The position numbers and the translations under genes are program-made. From CAXMST01 sp963712765 (GTDB lineage Bacteria > Actinomycetota > Thermoleophilia > Solirubrobacterales > 70-9): a stretch of DNA of 64,000 bases. Positions within the stretch are counted from its first letter, which is position 1; each line of letters starts with the position of its first letter. Of this stretch, positions 1 through 7,062 are shown piece by piece. The notes under the pieces were generated by a model that did not search any database, was not told the DNA's origin, and saw only the letters and a program-made list of their open reading frames with translations. The DNA is taken from the NCBI GenBank assembly GCA_963712765.1, contig CAVQIX010000003.1, forward strand, positions 558,001 to 622,000, given 5' to 3'.

Positions 1-1
1 G

Positions 2-301
2 CTGCGGGCCGAGCCACTGGCCGTCGAGGCCCGCGAGGAGTTGCTCGCCTCCGGCGCGAGACCGCGACGCCCGCGTCTGTCGGGTCGCGATGCTTTGACG
101 GCCAGCGAGCTGCGCGTCGCCTCGCGCGCGGCCGGCGGCATGAGCAACCGCGAGATCGCCCAGTCCCTGTTCGTCACCGTGAAGACCGTGGAGACGCATC
201 TGCGTAACGCCTACCGAAAGCTCGAGATCGGCTCGCGCAAAGAGCTGCCGGACGCGCTCGAGACCCAGGAGGCTCTCGAGCCGTCCGCAGCGGACGGCTG
301 A
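2..301 (+). CDS. LuxR-family regulator, C-terminal end (partial)
   Basis: This is the C-terminal end of a transcription regulator whose start lies before the window. The visible 99 residues contain a LuxR-type helix-turn-helix: an LTxSELRVA segment, then MSNREIAQSLFVTVKTVETHLRN, the recognition-helix signature of the GerE/LuxR fold, then a YRKLEI wing. The preceding LRAEPLAVEAREELLASGARPRR is the linker usually seen at the end of large LuxR regulators that carry an ATPase domain (LAL/MalT-like), so the complete protein is probably of that class, though this cannot be confirmed here. It would bind DNA as a dimer in the cytoplasm. About 260 bases between its stop and the next recognisable coding sequence hold nothing I can identify. 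Confidence 0.85.
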   Translation: MRAEPLAVEAREELLASGARPRRPRLSGRDALTASELRVASRAAGGMSNREIAQSLFVTVKTVETHLRNAYRKLEIGSRKELPDALETQEALEPSAADG

Positions 302-565
302 AAGCGATCTGAAAGGGCGATGAAAGCGGCCTCGGCGAAGCTGCGCGGGTCCGAAAAGCGTGGACCGCCAATCCCGGCCACAGACTCAAGCGAGGTCAAG
401 ATGCACAAAGCCGCCGCCATGCTCCTGGCAAGCCGCAGCCCCCGAGTCCCAGGAAGCCCACACCCGATTCGATCGACGTCCGTCAACCCGCGGGACCGTC
501 GATAGCGCCCACCCGGCTGGACTCATTGGGGCTCGCGGCCCGCCTTCGAGCGGGCCGCTGCTTGC

Positions 566-1278
566 TCAGCGCCGGTCACCGGCACCGGCGTGTGGGGCCC
601 CGGGCTCGCCCCCCAGCAGCGCCACTCGTCGCGAACCCGCGGCGGCCTCCTGCCAGAGCGCCTGGAGGCGCTCGAGCTCCTCTTCGCGACCGACGAAGTC
701 CCAGGTCGATTCGAAGGCCAGGCGCGGCGGCAAGGGGACTGGAGCCGGCTCATTGCCCGTCGCCAGCGGCGCCCAGCCGACCTCGACCACCGGGACGGGA
801 TCCGGCAAGCCTTTGAGCTCGAGAGTGGGCCCAGCGAGTTGAAAGCATGCCCACCCCGCGAGCCCGCGAGGACGCCGGACAGTCTCGGTCCCGAGCACCT
901 GGCCGCCGCTCGCCGCCGCACAAGTCGTGCTTCCTCGACTACCGCCGTTCCGTGGAGGTCATCGTCTTCATCGATGCTCACATCCCCGGCCGAGACCCCG
1001 ACTCGCAGCGGCAGTCCCTCCTCACCCTGGCGTCCGGCCGCCTCGATCGCCTGCTGCATTGCGACTGCGCAGGCGAGAGCATCGGCCGCACCGCTGAAGG
1101 AGACCATCAGGCCGTCGCCGAGGCTCTTGATCTCGCGACCCTGCCCGGACTCGATTGGAGCGCGGAGCAGATCGAGATGCGCGGCCTGAACCTGTTCGAA
1201 GCGCTCGTCACCCAGACGGGCAAGTGCCTCGGTGGAGGCGACCGCGTCGGTAAACAGGATTGTCAGCGTTTCCTGCAC
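566..1278 (-). pseudogene. Class III adenylate/guanylate cyclase-ATPase regulator, decayed copy 1
   Basis: The likely start is the GTG at 1278. The first 110 residues read cleanly as a class III nucleotide cyclase domain: LTILFTDAVAST carries the first metal-binding Asp and KSLGDGLMVSF the second. After HGTAVVE the frame is lost, and the expected text (CAAASGGQVLGTETVRR, then SLGP, then ELKGLPDPVPVVEV) appears in alternating frames, so at least three indels are present. The tail reaches the beginning of an ATPase domain (FVGREEELERLQALW, then GGEPG) and stops before the P-loop lysine. The parent was probably a cyclase fused to an AAA-type ATPase, a common actinobacterial regulator. The 871-1278 part is repeated at 4410-4817. 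No function is expected. Confidence 0.85.
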
Positions 1279-1487
1279 GGGTTTTGAGAATATCCCGACG
1301 GGGGCGACGGGACGGCATCCCCGCCGGGATGCCAATTCATGTCCGTCTCCGGATGCCATTCCAGCGACGCATGGGTCGGGTGTGCCGCTTATCGGTTGCC
1401 TGGGACCGGCTCCGGCGACGAGCGGTAGGCGACCAGTCATCCAGCAGGCATTGCGCGGTCTGCCTTAGACGGTCTCAGGCGAGCGCA
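871..1487. repeat. 617-bp direct repeat, copy 1
   Basis: This stretch is found again at 4410-5026 (offset 3539) with no difference that I can find by eye. It covers the 5' part of the cyclase relic and about 200 bp upstream of it. Identity stops sharply on both sides: at 870/4409 the partners differ at once, and after 1487/5026 the sequences become only similar, continuing into related tRNA-like tails. Confidence 0.93.
1287..1292 (-). promoter_or_regulatory. -10-like box of the cyclase relic
   Basis: On the minus strand TATTCT lies 8 bases before the GTG start of the decayed cyclase. The same element sits at 4826-4831 in the second copy. The spacing matches the leaderless arrangement seen at many intact genes in this window, so the promoter may have outlived the gene. 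Confidence 0.4.
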
Positions 1488-1538
1488 GCGCACCCAGGAG
1501 AACCCGAGAACCCCTCGGCTATCGAGGGTTCGCGGGAA

Positions 1539-1573
1539 GCCGGATGTCGCAGGTTCGAATCCTGCCGGGGGTA
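1539..1573 (+). tRNA. tRNA 3'-half relic (copy next to repeat 1)
   Basis: A perfect T-arm is present: stem GCAGG, loop TTCGAAT, stem CCTGC, followed by an acceptor-like CGGGGGT and discriminator A. There is no matching 5' acceptor strand or D-arm upstream, so this is a tRNA 3' end without the rest of the gene. Such 3' ends are left as attachment-site cores by elements that integrate into tRNA genes. A near-identical piece lies at 5076-5110. Confidence 0.7.
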
Positions 1574-1755
1574 TGAAGAACCGCCGAGATGCAGGGGTTT
1601 CGTTGGTCTTGCGGTGACCCTGGACCGTGGTCGCGAATGACTACCAGCAGTTATTGGGCGGTGCGCGACGAAAAGGCTTCGCCAAGGATCTCCCGCGGAG
1701 ATCGGAGATGATGCTGGTGGTCTGCGCCGTAGGTTCTGACTAGACCCCCATAGCG

Positions 1756-1802
1756 TCAATCTACGAAACCGAAGGTCACAGGTTCGAATCCTGTCGGGCG
1801 CG
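1756..1802 (+). tRNA. tRNA-Arg(ACG)-like 3'-half relic
   Basis: The loop CTACGAA would present anticodon ACG, followed by the T-arm ACAGG-TTCGAAT-CCTGT and acceptor-like CGGGCGC plus G. The anticodon stem is degenerate (TCAAT against ACCGA gives only three of five pairs) and no 5' acceptor strand GCGCCCG is present upstream. It therefore looks like a decayed tRNA-Arg fragment, not a working gene. It is the third tRNA 3' end in the same orientation within 3.5 kb. Confidence 0.6.
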
Positions 1803-1894
1803 TTGAGGATCTGGCCCAGTGACAACGGTTTGCGCCAGCCGATCTTCGTCTTGGTGGCCCTGGCGGTGAGGCACTGGAACCCATCCGCAGTTGA

Positions 1895-2512
1895 CTAGCT
1901 GCTCGAGCGTAGCTCTATCTCGAACTGCTCCAGTTCCTCGCGGAAGCGTCGGTTGAGCTCCAGTTGAGGCGCGGCCCGGTCGCCCATCTCCAGGTCTGCC
2001 CTCCAGGCCCGGAGACGGGCGGCCAGGGTTGGCGCCCTGAAGAACTCGACCGACCGCTCCCCGACCTCGGAGTAGACGGCGCGCCAGTCGTGGAGGTTCG
2101 CCAGCTTGTCAGCGATGTAGATCGCGACGCCCCCAGTGCCGGATCGTACGGCGCTCTCGCGCAACGCCGACTTCCGACGCTCCCAGTCCTCGATCGTCGC
2201 GTCCTCTGTCAATGCCGCAACCAGAACGGCCACCCTCGGACCGAACCCCTCCCTTACCTCGCCGACCGTAACGCCCGATTTCTCGACCACGTCGTGCAGC
2301 AGGCCGGCTACGCAGACATCCTCGTCATAGCCCTGGTGGCGAAGAAGCTCGGCGACTTGGGTCGGGTGCTCCAGGTACGGCCTGCCGTGCCCACCTCGAG
2401 TCTGCCCTGAATGAGCCCGACGCGCCACGGAGAACGCCCTGGAGAGGGCGTTGGAGTCGACAACGAACTCGGGCAGACCGTCGCCTCGCACCGATTGCCC
2501 GTCGGAGGTCAT
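1895..2512 (-). CDS. HD-domain protein of the RelA/SpoT-hydrolase/MESH1 type
   Basis: The protein has 205 residues and is all one HD fold. H34, H49 and the H73-D74 doublet in AGLLHDVVEK, plus D135 in IADKLANLHDW, are the metal-site residues of the ppGpp/NADPH hydrolase family. There is no synthetase or TGS/ACT domain, so it is a stand-alone small hydrolase-type protein. The position that follows the catalytic Glu, normally Asp in the HDxxED motif, is Lys78 here, so hydrolysis may be impaired. Its ATG overlaps the stop of the SulP gene by four bases (ATGA), so it is translationally coupled to that transporter. A paralogue with the intact motif is at 11207-11827. The true substrate is unknown. 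Confidence 0.8.
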   Translation of the reverse strand: MTSDGQSVRGDGLPEFVVDSNALSRAFSVARRAHSGQTRGGHGRPYLEHPTQVAELLRHQGYDEDVCVAGLLHDVVEKSGVTVGEVREGFGPRVAVLVAALTEDATIEDWERRKSALRESAVRSGTGGVAIYIADKLANLHDWRAVYSEVGERSVEFFRAPTLAARLRAWRADLEMGDRAAPQLELNRRFREELEQFEIELRSSS

Positions 2513-4245
2513 TGCGGGCGGGAGCCAGGCACGTCCTGGCCGGGGATGCGGTCCTCGATCGCCTCGTAGGCGGTGTCGTAGATCCGCGTGGGGCCGATCC
2601 GCTTGACAACGCCGTCCGCATCGAGGACCTCGAGGACGGTGGGCTTGACGCGGGCCAGGCGCAGCTCGGCCCCGTAGTTCTTGGCCAGGCCGAGGATCTC
2701 GCCGATCGTCCCGGACCCCTGCGAGTCGATGTAGTTGACGCCCTCGAAGTCGAGCACGACGACCTCGAGCTTGGGGTCGGCCTCGTGGGCATGCGTCCGC
2801 AGGCGGTCCTCGAGCGCGTCGGCGTCGATGAAGAACAGGCCGGCGTCGAAGCCGAGCACGAGGACGCGGGGATAGGTCTCGCCGTCCGGGTAGGCGGCGA
2901 TGCTCCGGAAGGCCTGGCTGCCGGGCCGCCGCCCCAGGACGGGCATCTCCGGCACCGCGGAGACGTAGACGAGCCAGCCGATCGAGAGCGCGACCCCGAT
3001 CAGGACACCGGCCATCACGCCGGCGCTGAGGACCCCGACCAGCGCCGCGACGGCGATCCAGAAGTCGACGCGCTTGACGCGGAAGAGGCGGCGCATTCCG
3101 GTCACGTCCATCATGCCCATCACGACCGCCTCGATGATCAGGGCCGAGAGAACCGGCTTCGGGAGATCGGAGAACACCGGCGCGAGAAAGAGCAGCGTGA
3201 GGACCACCAGCCCGCCCGTCGTCAGCGAGGCGAGCGGCGTCTTGGCGCCGGTCTGGTCATTGAGCGAGCTCGAGGAGAGGCTCGCGGAGACCGGGATTCC
3301 CTGCACCAACCCCGCACCCGCGTTGGCGGCGCCCTGGGCGAGCGATTCCTGGTTGATGTCTACCTGGTAGCGGTGCTTGGACGCGAAGGCCCGGGCGTCG
3401 CCCGCCGTCTGGGAGAAGCCGATCAGAAGCAGCGCGAAGGCGGCGGACAGCACCACCTGCAGGTTGTCGCCGATGTAGGCGAGGTCGGGCAGCACCACGC
3501 TCGGCAGCCCGCTCGGCACGTCGCCGACGAGAGCGACGCCCTCGCCGCCGAGATCGAGGAGCGCCGAGGCGAGGAGACCACCGATGACCAGGACCAAGGC
3601 GCCGGGGACGCGGGGAGCCGCGAAGCGGAGGCCGAAGATCACCAGCAGGGACACGGCTCCGACGAGCAGGGTCGTGAAGTCCGTGTTGCCGATGCTGCCG
3701 AACCAGCTCTCGAGCTGCTCCCAGCTGTTCGACCCTTCGGCCTTGGTGCCGGTGATCCCGGCGAGCTCGCCGATCGCGACCTGGATGCCGGCACCGAACA
3801 GGAACCCCGTGATCACGGCCTTCGACAGGAACTGGGATATCCAGCCCATGCGAAAGGCCGCGAGCAGCAGGAAGAGGGCGCCCGTGAGGAAGGTGATCGA
3901 GGCGACCAGCGTCAGGATCTCCTTCCCCGATGCGCTGGCCGCGATCACCGCTCCCGCGGCGACAGCGGCCAGAGCCGAGCTCGGACCGGTGGCGATCTGG
4001 CGCGAGGTACCGAGCAGCGCGTAGATGATCGCCCCGGCCGCAGCCGCATAGAGGCCGTACTGCAGGGGGACGCCGGCGATGCCCGCGTACCCGAGGGACT
4101 TCGGCACCACGAGCGCCGCGACCGTGAGGCCGGCGACCAGATCTGGCCGAAGCCAGGTCCGCTGGTACTTCGGCAGCCAGTCGAGTATCGGGATCAGCCC
4201 CGAGAGGCGCGCACGCTTCCCGGTTCCAGGCCGGGCTCGCCTCAT
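2509..4245 (-). CDS. SulP-family anion transporter with STAS domain
   Basis: This 578-residue protein carries inorganic anions (sulfate, bicarbonate or similar) across the membrane. The N-terminal part has the SulP signature WLRPDLVAGLTVAALVVPKSLGYA followed by a series of hydrophobic spans through about residue 430. The last 120 residues are a cytoplasmic STAS domain with VNYIDSQGSGTI at its core. I chose the ATG at 4245 because the longer frame from 4437 runs through sequence belonging to another gene. This ATG overlaps the TGA of the upstream membrane-protein tail (ATGA), and its own stop overlaps the HD-protein start, so three genes once formed a coupled operon. The anion cannot be told from sequence. 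Confidence 0.92.
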   Translation of the reverse strand: MRRARPGTGKRARLSGLIPILDWLPKYQRTWLRPDLVAGLTVAALVVPKSLGYAGIAGVPLQYGLYAAAAGAIIYALLGTSRQIATGPSSALAAVAAGAVIAASASGKEILTLVASITFLTGALFLLLAAFRMGWISQFLSKAVITGFLFGAGIQVAIGELAGITGTKAEGSNSWEQLESWFGSIGNTDFTTLLVGAVSLLVIFGLRFAAPRVPGALVLVIGGLLASALLDLGGEGVALVGDVPSGLPSVVLPDLAYIGDNLQVVLSAAFALLLIGFSQTAGDARAFASKHRYQVDINQESLAQGAANAGAGLVQGIPVSASLSSSSLNDQTGAKTPLASLTTGGLVVLTLLFLAPVFSDLPKPVLSALIIEAVVMGMMDVTGMRRLFRVKRVDFWIAVAALVGVLSAGVMAGVLIGVALSIGWLVYVSAVPEMPVLGRRPGSQAFRSIAAYPDGETYPRVLVLGFDAGLFFIDADALEDRLRTHAHEADPKLEVVVLDFEGVNYIDSQGSGTIGEILGLAKNYGAELRLARVKPTVLEVLDADGVVKRIGPTRIYDTAYEAIEDRIPGQDVPGSRPQ

Positions 4246-4817
4246 GATGGGATGCCGAATACCGCGATCGCGGCCATCGCCAGCCCGAGCGCTACGAAGA
4301 AGGCGACCCAGCCCCACTTCTTGGCCCGCCACGCGAGCCGCCCGGCGATGTAGGCCTGCAGCAGGTAGTAGATCGCGAACACTCGCGAGGCCAGCGCCAC
4401 GGCGGAGGTGACGCCGGACAGTCTCGGTCCCGAGCACCTGGCCGCCGCTCGCCGCCGCACAAGTCGTGCTTCCTCGACTACCGCCGTTCCGTGGAGGTCA
4501 TCGTCTTCATCGATGCTCACATCCCCGGCCGAGACCCCGACTCGCAGCGGCAGTCCCTCCTCACCCTGGCGTCCGGCCGCCTCGATCGCCTGCTGCATTG
4601 CGACTGCGCAGGCGAGAGCATCGGCCGCACCGCTGAAGGAGACCATCAGGCCGTCGCCGAGGCTCTTGATCTCGCGACCCTGCCCGGACTCGATTGGAGC
4701 GCGGAGCAGATCGAGATGCGCGGCCTGAACCTGTTCGAAGCGCTCGTCACCCAGACGGGCAAGTGCCTCGGTGGAGGCGACCGCGTCGGTAAACAGGATT
4801 GTCAGCGTTTCCTGCAC
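4242..4817 (-). pseudogene. Chimeric frame: cyclase 5' part joined to a membrane-protein tail
   Basis: Reading from GTG 4817, the frame begins exactly like the cyclase relic of copy 1, carries the same early frameshift after HGTAVVE, and at the repeat edge (4410) passes into unrelated sequence. The last 56 residues form one or two membrane spans (VFAIYYLLQAYIAG and FFVALGLAMAAIAVFGIPS) with a basic linker. That tail overlaps the SulP start by four bases, so it is the genuine 3' end of a SulP-linked membrane protein whose front was lost when the repeat arrived. The frame stays open by chance for 191 residues. A working fusion product is unlikely. Confidence 0.75.
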
Positions 4818-5026
4818 GGGTTTTGAGAATATCCCGACGGGGGCGACGGGACGGCATCCCCGCCGGGATGCCAATTCATGTCCGTCTCCGGATGCCATTC
4901 CAGCGACGCATGGGTCGGGTGTGCCGCTTATCGGTTGCCTGGGACCGGCTCCGGCGACGAGCGGTAGGCGACCAGTCATCCAGCAGGCATTGCGCGGTCT
5001 GCCTTAGACGGTCTCAGGCGAGCGCA
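4410..5026. repeat. 617-bp direct repeat, copy 2
   Basis: This is the second copy of 871-1487, same orientation, offset 3539. Together the copies bracket the HD and SulP genes. The sequence beyond 5026 resembles that beyond 1487 only imperfectly: both hold an imperfect hairpin between GAACCC and GGGTTC, then the tRNA-like tail. Confidence 0.93.
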
Positions 5027-5075
5027 ACGGACCTAGCGAGACCCGAGAACCCCTCAGCTATCAGGGTTCGCGGGA

Positions 5076-5110
5076 GCCGGATGTCGCAGGTTCGAATCCT
5101 GCCGGGGGTA
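5076..5110 (+). tRNA. tRNA 3'-half relic (copy next to repeat 2)
   Basis: The same T-arm (GCAGG-TTCGAAT-CCTGC) and acceptor-like CGGGGGT plus A as at 1539-1573. No 5' half is present. Together with the repeat it marks the right edge of the duplicated segment and could be a scar of site-specific integration. Confidence 0.7.
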
Positions 5111-5158
5111 TCAGCGGCGCTGGTACCGGCACCGCTGATCGCGGGATTCAGGATCGGA

Positions 5159-5188
5159 TTCGGACCATCGCGGGTCAGCCGCTAACTT
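5159..5188 (+). promoter_or_regulatory. Possible tRNA-His promoter
   Basis: TTCGGA (5159-5164) and TAACTT (5183-5188) are separated by 18 bases, and the -10-like box ends 12 bases before the mature tRNA. The match is moderate. Confidence 0.4.
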
Positions 5189-5200
5189 TCCTCCCCTCGC

Positions 5201-5274
5201 GGTGGGCGTAGCTCAGTTGGTAGAGCTCCTGGTTGTGGTCCAGGTGGTCGCGGGTTCGAGTCCCGTCGCTCACC
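5201..5274 (+). tRNA. tRNA-His (GTG)
   Basis: A complete cloverleaf can be drawn. The acceptor stem GTGGGCG pairs with CGCTCAC (one G-U), the anticodon stem is CCTGG/CCAGG with loop TTGTGGT giving anticodon GTG, and the T-arm is GCGGG-TTCGAGT-CCCGT. An extra 5' G at 5201 faces discriminator C73, the identity element of histidine tRNAs. CCA is not encoded. It decodes histidine codons and is the intact counterpart of the tRNA fragments just upstream. Confidence 0.95.
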
Positions 5275-5289
5275 TTTAGGATCGACCTG

Positions 5290-5682
5290 ATGACCGACGA
5301 GCCCGATCCGCCCCCCGAGCAGATCGACGCGAAGATCGAGGAGCTGGGGGACTGGCGCGGCGAGATGCTCTCCCGGATGCGCCGCCTGATCAAGCAGGCC
5401 GACCCCGAGATCGCCGAGGAGATCAAGTGGCGGAAGCCCTCGAACCCCTCGGGCGTCCCGGTCTGGTCCCACGACGGGATAATCTGCACCGGCGAGGTGT
5501 ACACGGGCAAGGTCAAGCTCACCTTCTCCCGGGGAGCCTCGCTCGACGATCCGGTGGGCCTCTTCAACGCGAGCCTCGAGGGCGGGGTCAGGCGCGCCAT
5601 CGATCTCCACGAGGGAGACGAGATCGACGAGGGGGCCTTCCTGGCCCTGATCCGCGCCGCGGTGGCCCTGAACACGTCTTGA
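5290..5682 (+). CDS. DUF1801 domain protein
   Basis: The 130-residue product matches the DUF1801 (YdhG-like) fold: an N-terminal helical segment, then the conserved EEIKWRKPSNPSGVPVWSHDG stretch, then a beta-rich part VKLTFSRGASLDDPVGLFNASLEGG that ends in a helix. The family is small, cytoplasmic and of unknown biochemical role. I place the start at ATG 5290, 15 bases after the tRNA-His gene, because a longer frame would read through the tRNA. It may share the tRNA promoter. No clear Shine-Dalgarno is visible. Confidence 0.85.
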   Translation: MTDEPDPPPEQIDAKIEELGDWRGEMLSRMRRLIKQADPEIAEEIKWRKPSNPSGVPVWSHDGIICTGEVYTGKVKLTFSRGASLDDPVGLFNASLEGGVRRAIDLHEGDEIDEGAFLALIRAAVALNTS

Positions 5683-5782
5683 GCCCTTGCGCTGAGGCGC
5701 TTGTCCGTAACAGACCCGATCCCGACCTGGCTGATGCTGGTCGACGGCCACTGCGACCACCATTCTGCCGGCCTTTCCGAAC

Positions 5783-6120
5783 TCAGTCCCCCGGCTTCGG
5801 ACCGACGACCCGGATGACCTCGCCGGAAGCGTCGGCGTAGACGTCGAACTCGCCTCTCGCGCCGAAGTCATCTTCGTTGTAGATGGGAAGTCGACGTCAA
5901 GGCCCCCGGACCCGATTGACGGTTCCGCCGAGCTCAGCCGCGGCGATCTCACCGGCCCGGCGGGCGTCGACTGGGCCGTCGGCCACCGAATCCCGCGGTC
6001 CGGACTCGCCGCCATCACTGCCGGAGCGGGTCGCCGGCTCGGGGGCCGCCTTGGCCTCAACGGCGGACTCCTCCTCGCCTGCGAAGGCGGAGAGCCTAGG
6101 GGCTCCTCCCGTGCCGGCGC
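5783..6120 (-). pseudogene. PepSY-like small exported protein, broken
   Basis: On the minus strand one frame reads RRAGEIAAAELGGTVNRV, then an in-frame TGA at 5897, then PIYNEDDFGARGEFDVYADASGEVIRVVG and a final stop at 5783. This alternation of a helix with GGTV and a beta hairpin ending in DASGEVIRV is typical of PepSY domains. The upstream part is an acidic, Ala/Glu/Pro-rich linker and no signal peptide can be found, so the front is also missing. With the internal stop it is probably a relic. Between 5690 and 5782 nothing is recognisable. Confidence 0.5.
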
Positions 6121-6128
6121 AGAACATG

Positions 6129-6160
6129 CGAACGCCCTGGCCGAGCGGCCAGGGCGTTCG
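6129..6160. terminator. Strong hairpin downstream of the rhodopsin gene
   Basis: A 14-bp perfect stem (left arm from 6129, core GAACGCCCTGGCC) closes on the 4-base loop GAGC. It lies 28 bases past the rhodopsin stop on the minus strand. No T-tract follows in either direction, as is common for high-GC actinobacterial terminators. Confidence 0.7.
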
Positions 6161-6188
6161 GGAGGCTTGCTTTCTGGGTTGCCCGCTT

Positions 6189-6911
6189 CTAGGCGGCCTG
6201 CGGCGCCGTTCTCGAAGCTTCCTCGGGCAGGCTGGCCACGCCTCTGACCAGCAGCAGACCGAAGGCAACCTTTGCCAGGACATCCACGATCGCGAAGATC
6301 CCGACCTCGGTCGTGAGGCTGAGCACCTCGCTGCCCTCGGTTCCGAGCACCCAGACGATCGGGTAGGTGAACCAGAGCGCGGTCAATACGAACAGCAGGC
6401 GGTCATACAGCCCCGCGGCCTCGGGTCCGCGCTCGCGAGCGGCCGTCCGAATCGGGACGAAGATCGCGTAGAGGACGACGAAGAAGGCGATGCAGCCGAT
6501 CGCGTACCAGACGTACTTGACGCCGTCATCCACCGTCAGCGCTGCGATCGCTCCGGTCACGATCATGACCAGATCGGCGCCGATCACGCCCCAGATGAGC
6601 GCGTTTCTTTCCCGCGCGTCCTCGGGCTTGCGCAACCTTGGCAGCCCGACCGTCATCAGGCCGAGAAGAAGCAGCGGCGTCGTAATCGCCCAGTCGATGT
6701 AGCGCGCGTAGTAGATCACGCGATCCTCGACGAAGGTGCGTCCCTGGTCGTTCGCCATCGCGAAATACGCGAGAGCGGCGACCGCGACAATGAAACCGCT
6801 GACAACGACGTGATGGCGTTCGACGCCGGGGACGGAACGCCAGAGGGCGAGGATCAGTACCAGGCCGAGCGTCATGCCCGCACAGCCGATCCAGAGCCAG
6901 GTTTCAATCAT
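6189..6911 (-). CDS. Microbial rhodopsin, light-driven proton-pump type with Asp-Thr-Gly motif
   Basis: This 240-residue seven-helix protein binds retinal through K214 (helix G, IVDVLAKVAFG, with counter-ion D210). Helix C reads RYIDWAITTPLLLLG. Aligned to bacteriorhodopsin this gives R70 (R82), D73 (D85, proton acceptor), T77 (T89) and G84 where D96, the cytoplasmic proton donor, would be. D113 (D115) and the release-site glutamates E192 and E202 (E194/E204) are kept, as are pocket W180, Y183 and P184. L81 at the tuning position favours green absorption. It most likely pumps protons outward slowly, or senses light; no transducer is nearby. A Shine-Dalgarno AGAGGA sits 6 bases before the ATG. 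No retinal-synthesis gene is present in the window. Confidence 0.93.
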   Translation of the reverse strand: MIETWLWIGCAGMTLGLVLILALWRSVPGVERHHVVVSGFIVAVAALAYFAMANDQGRTFVEDRVIYYARYIDWAITTPLLLLGLMTVGLPRLRKPEDARERNALIWGVIGADLVMIVTGAIAALTVDDGVKYVWYAIGCIAFFVVLYAIFVPIRTAARERGPEAAGLYDRLLFVLTALWFTYPIVWVLGTEGSEVLSLTTEVGIFAIVDVLAKVAFGLLLVRGVASLPEEASRTAPQAA

Positions 6912-7062
6912 GCCGGATCCTCTCGAATTTGGGGTCGGATTCGCTTCGGAATGCGGGGCGGCGAGCTAGGTGGATCAACGATGTATCGGCGTCAGGTTCG
7001 ATCGGCGGATGCGGGGGCCGGTCGACACGCCTCGGACGTTGCTGATAGACCGGCTCTGAGTT

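Noticed and set aside
1475..1825. Minus-strand frame containing PDRIRTCDLRFRR and RQDSNLRHPASRE
   Set aside because: These peptides are the well-known false products of reading the antisense of tRNA T-arm/anticodon regions; the plus strand carries tRNA 3' fragments here.
2512..4353. 613-residue plus-strand frame opposite SulP
   Set aside because: Mirror of the high-GC SulP codons, rich in Asp/Arg/Glu/His, no family pattern.
5175..6060. Minus-strand frames across tRNA-His (RRDSNPRPPGPQPGALPTELRPP)
   Set aside because: Antisense of the tRNA-His gene and shadow of the DUF1801 gene; no domain.
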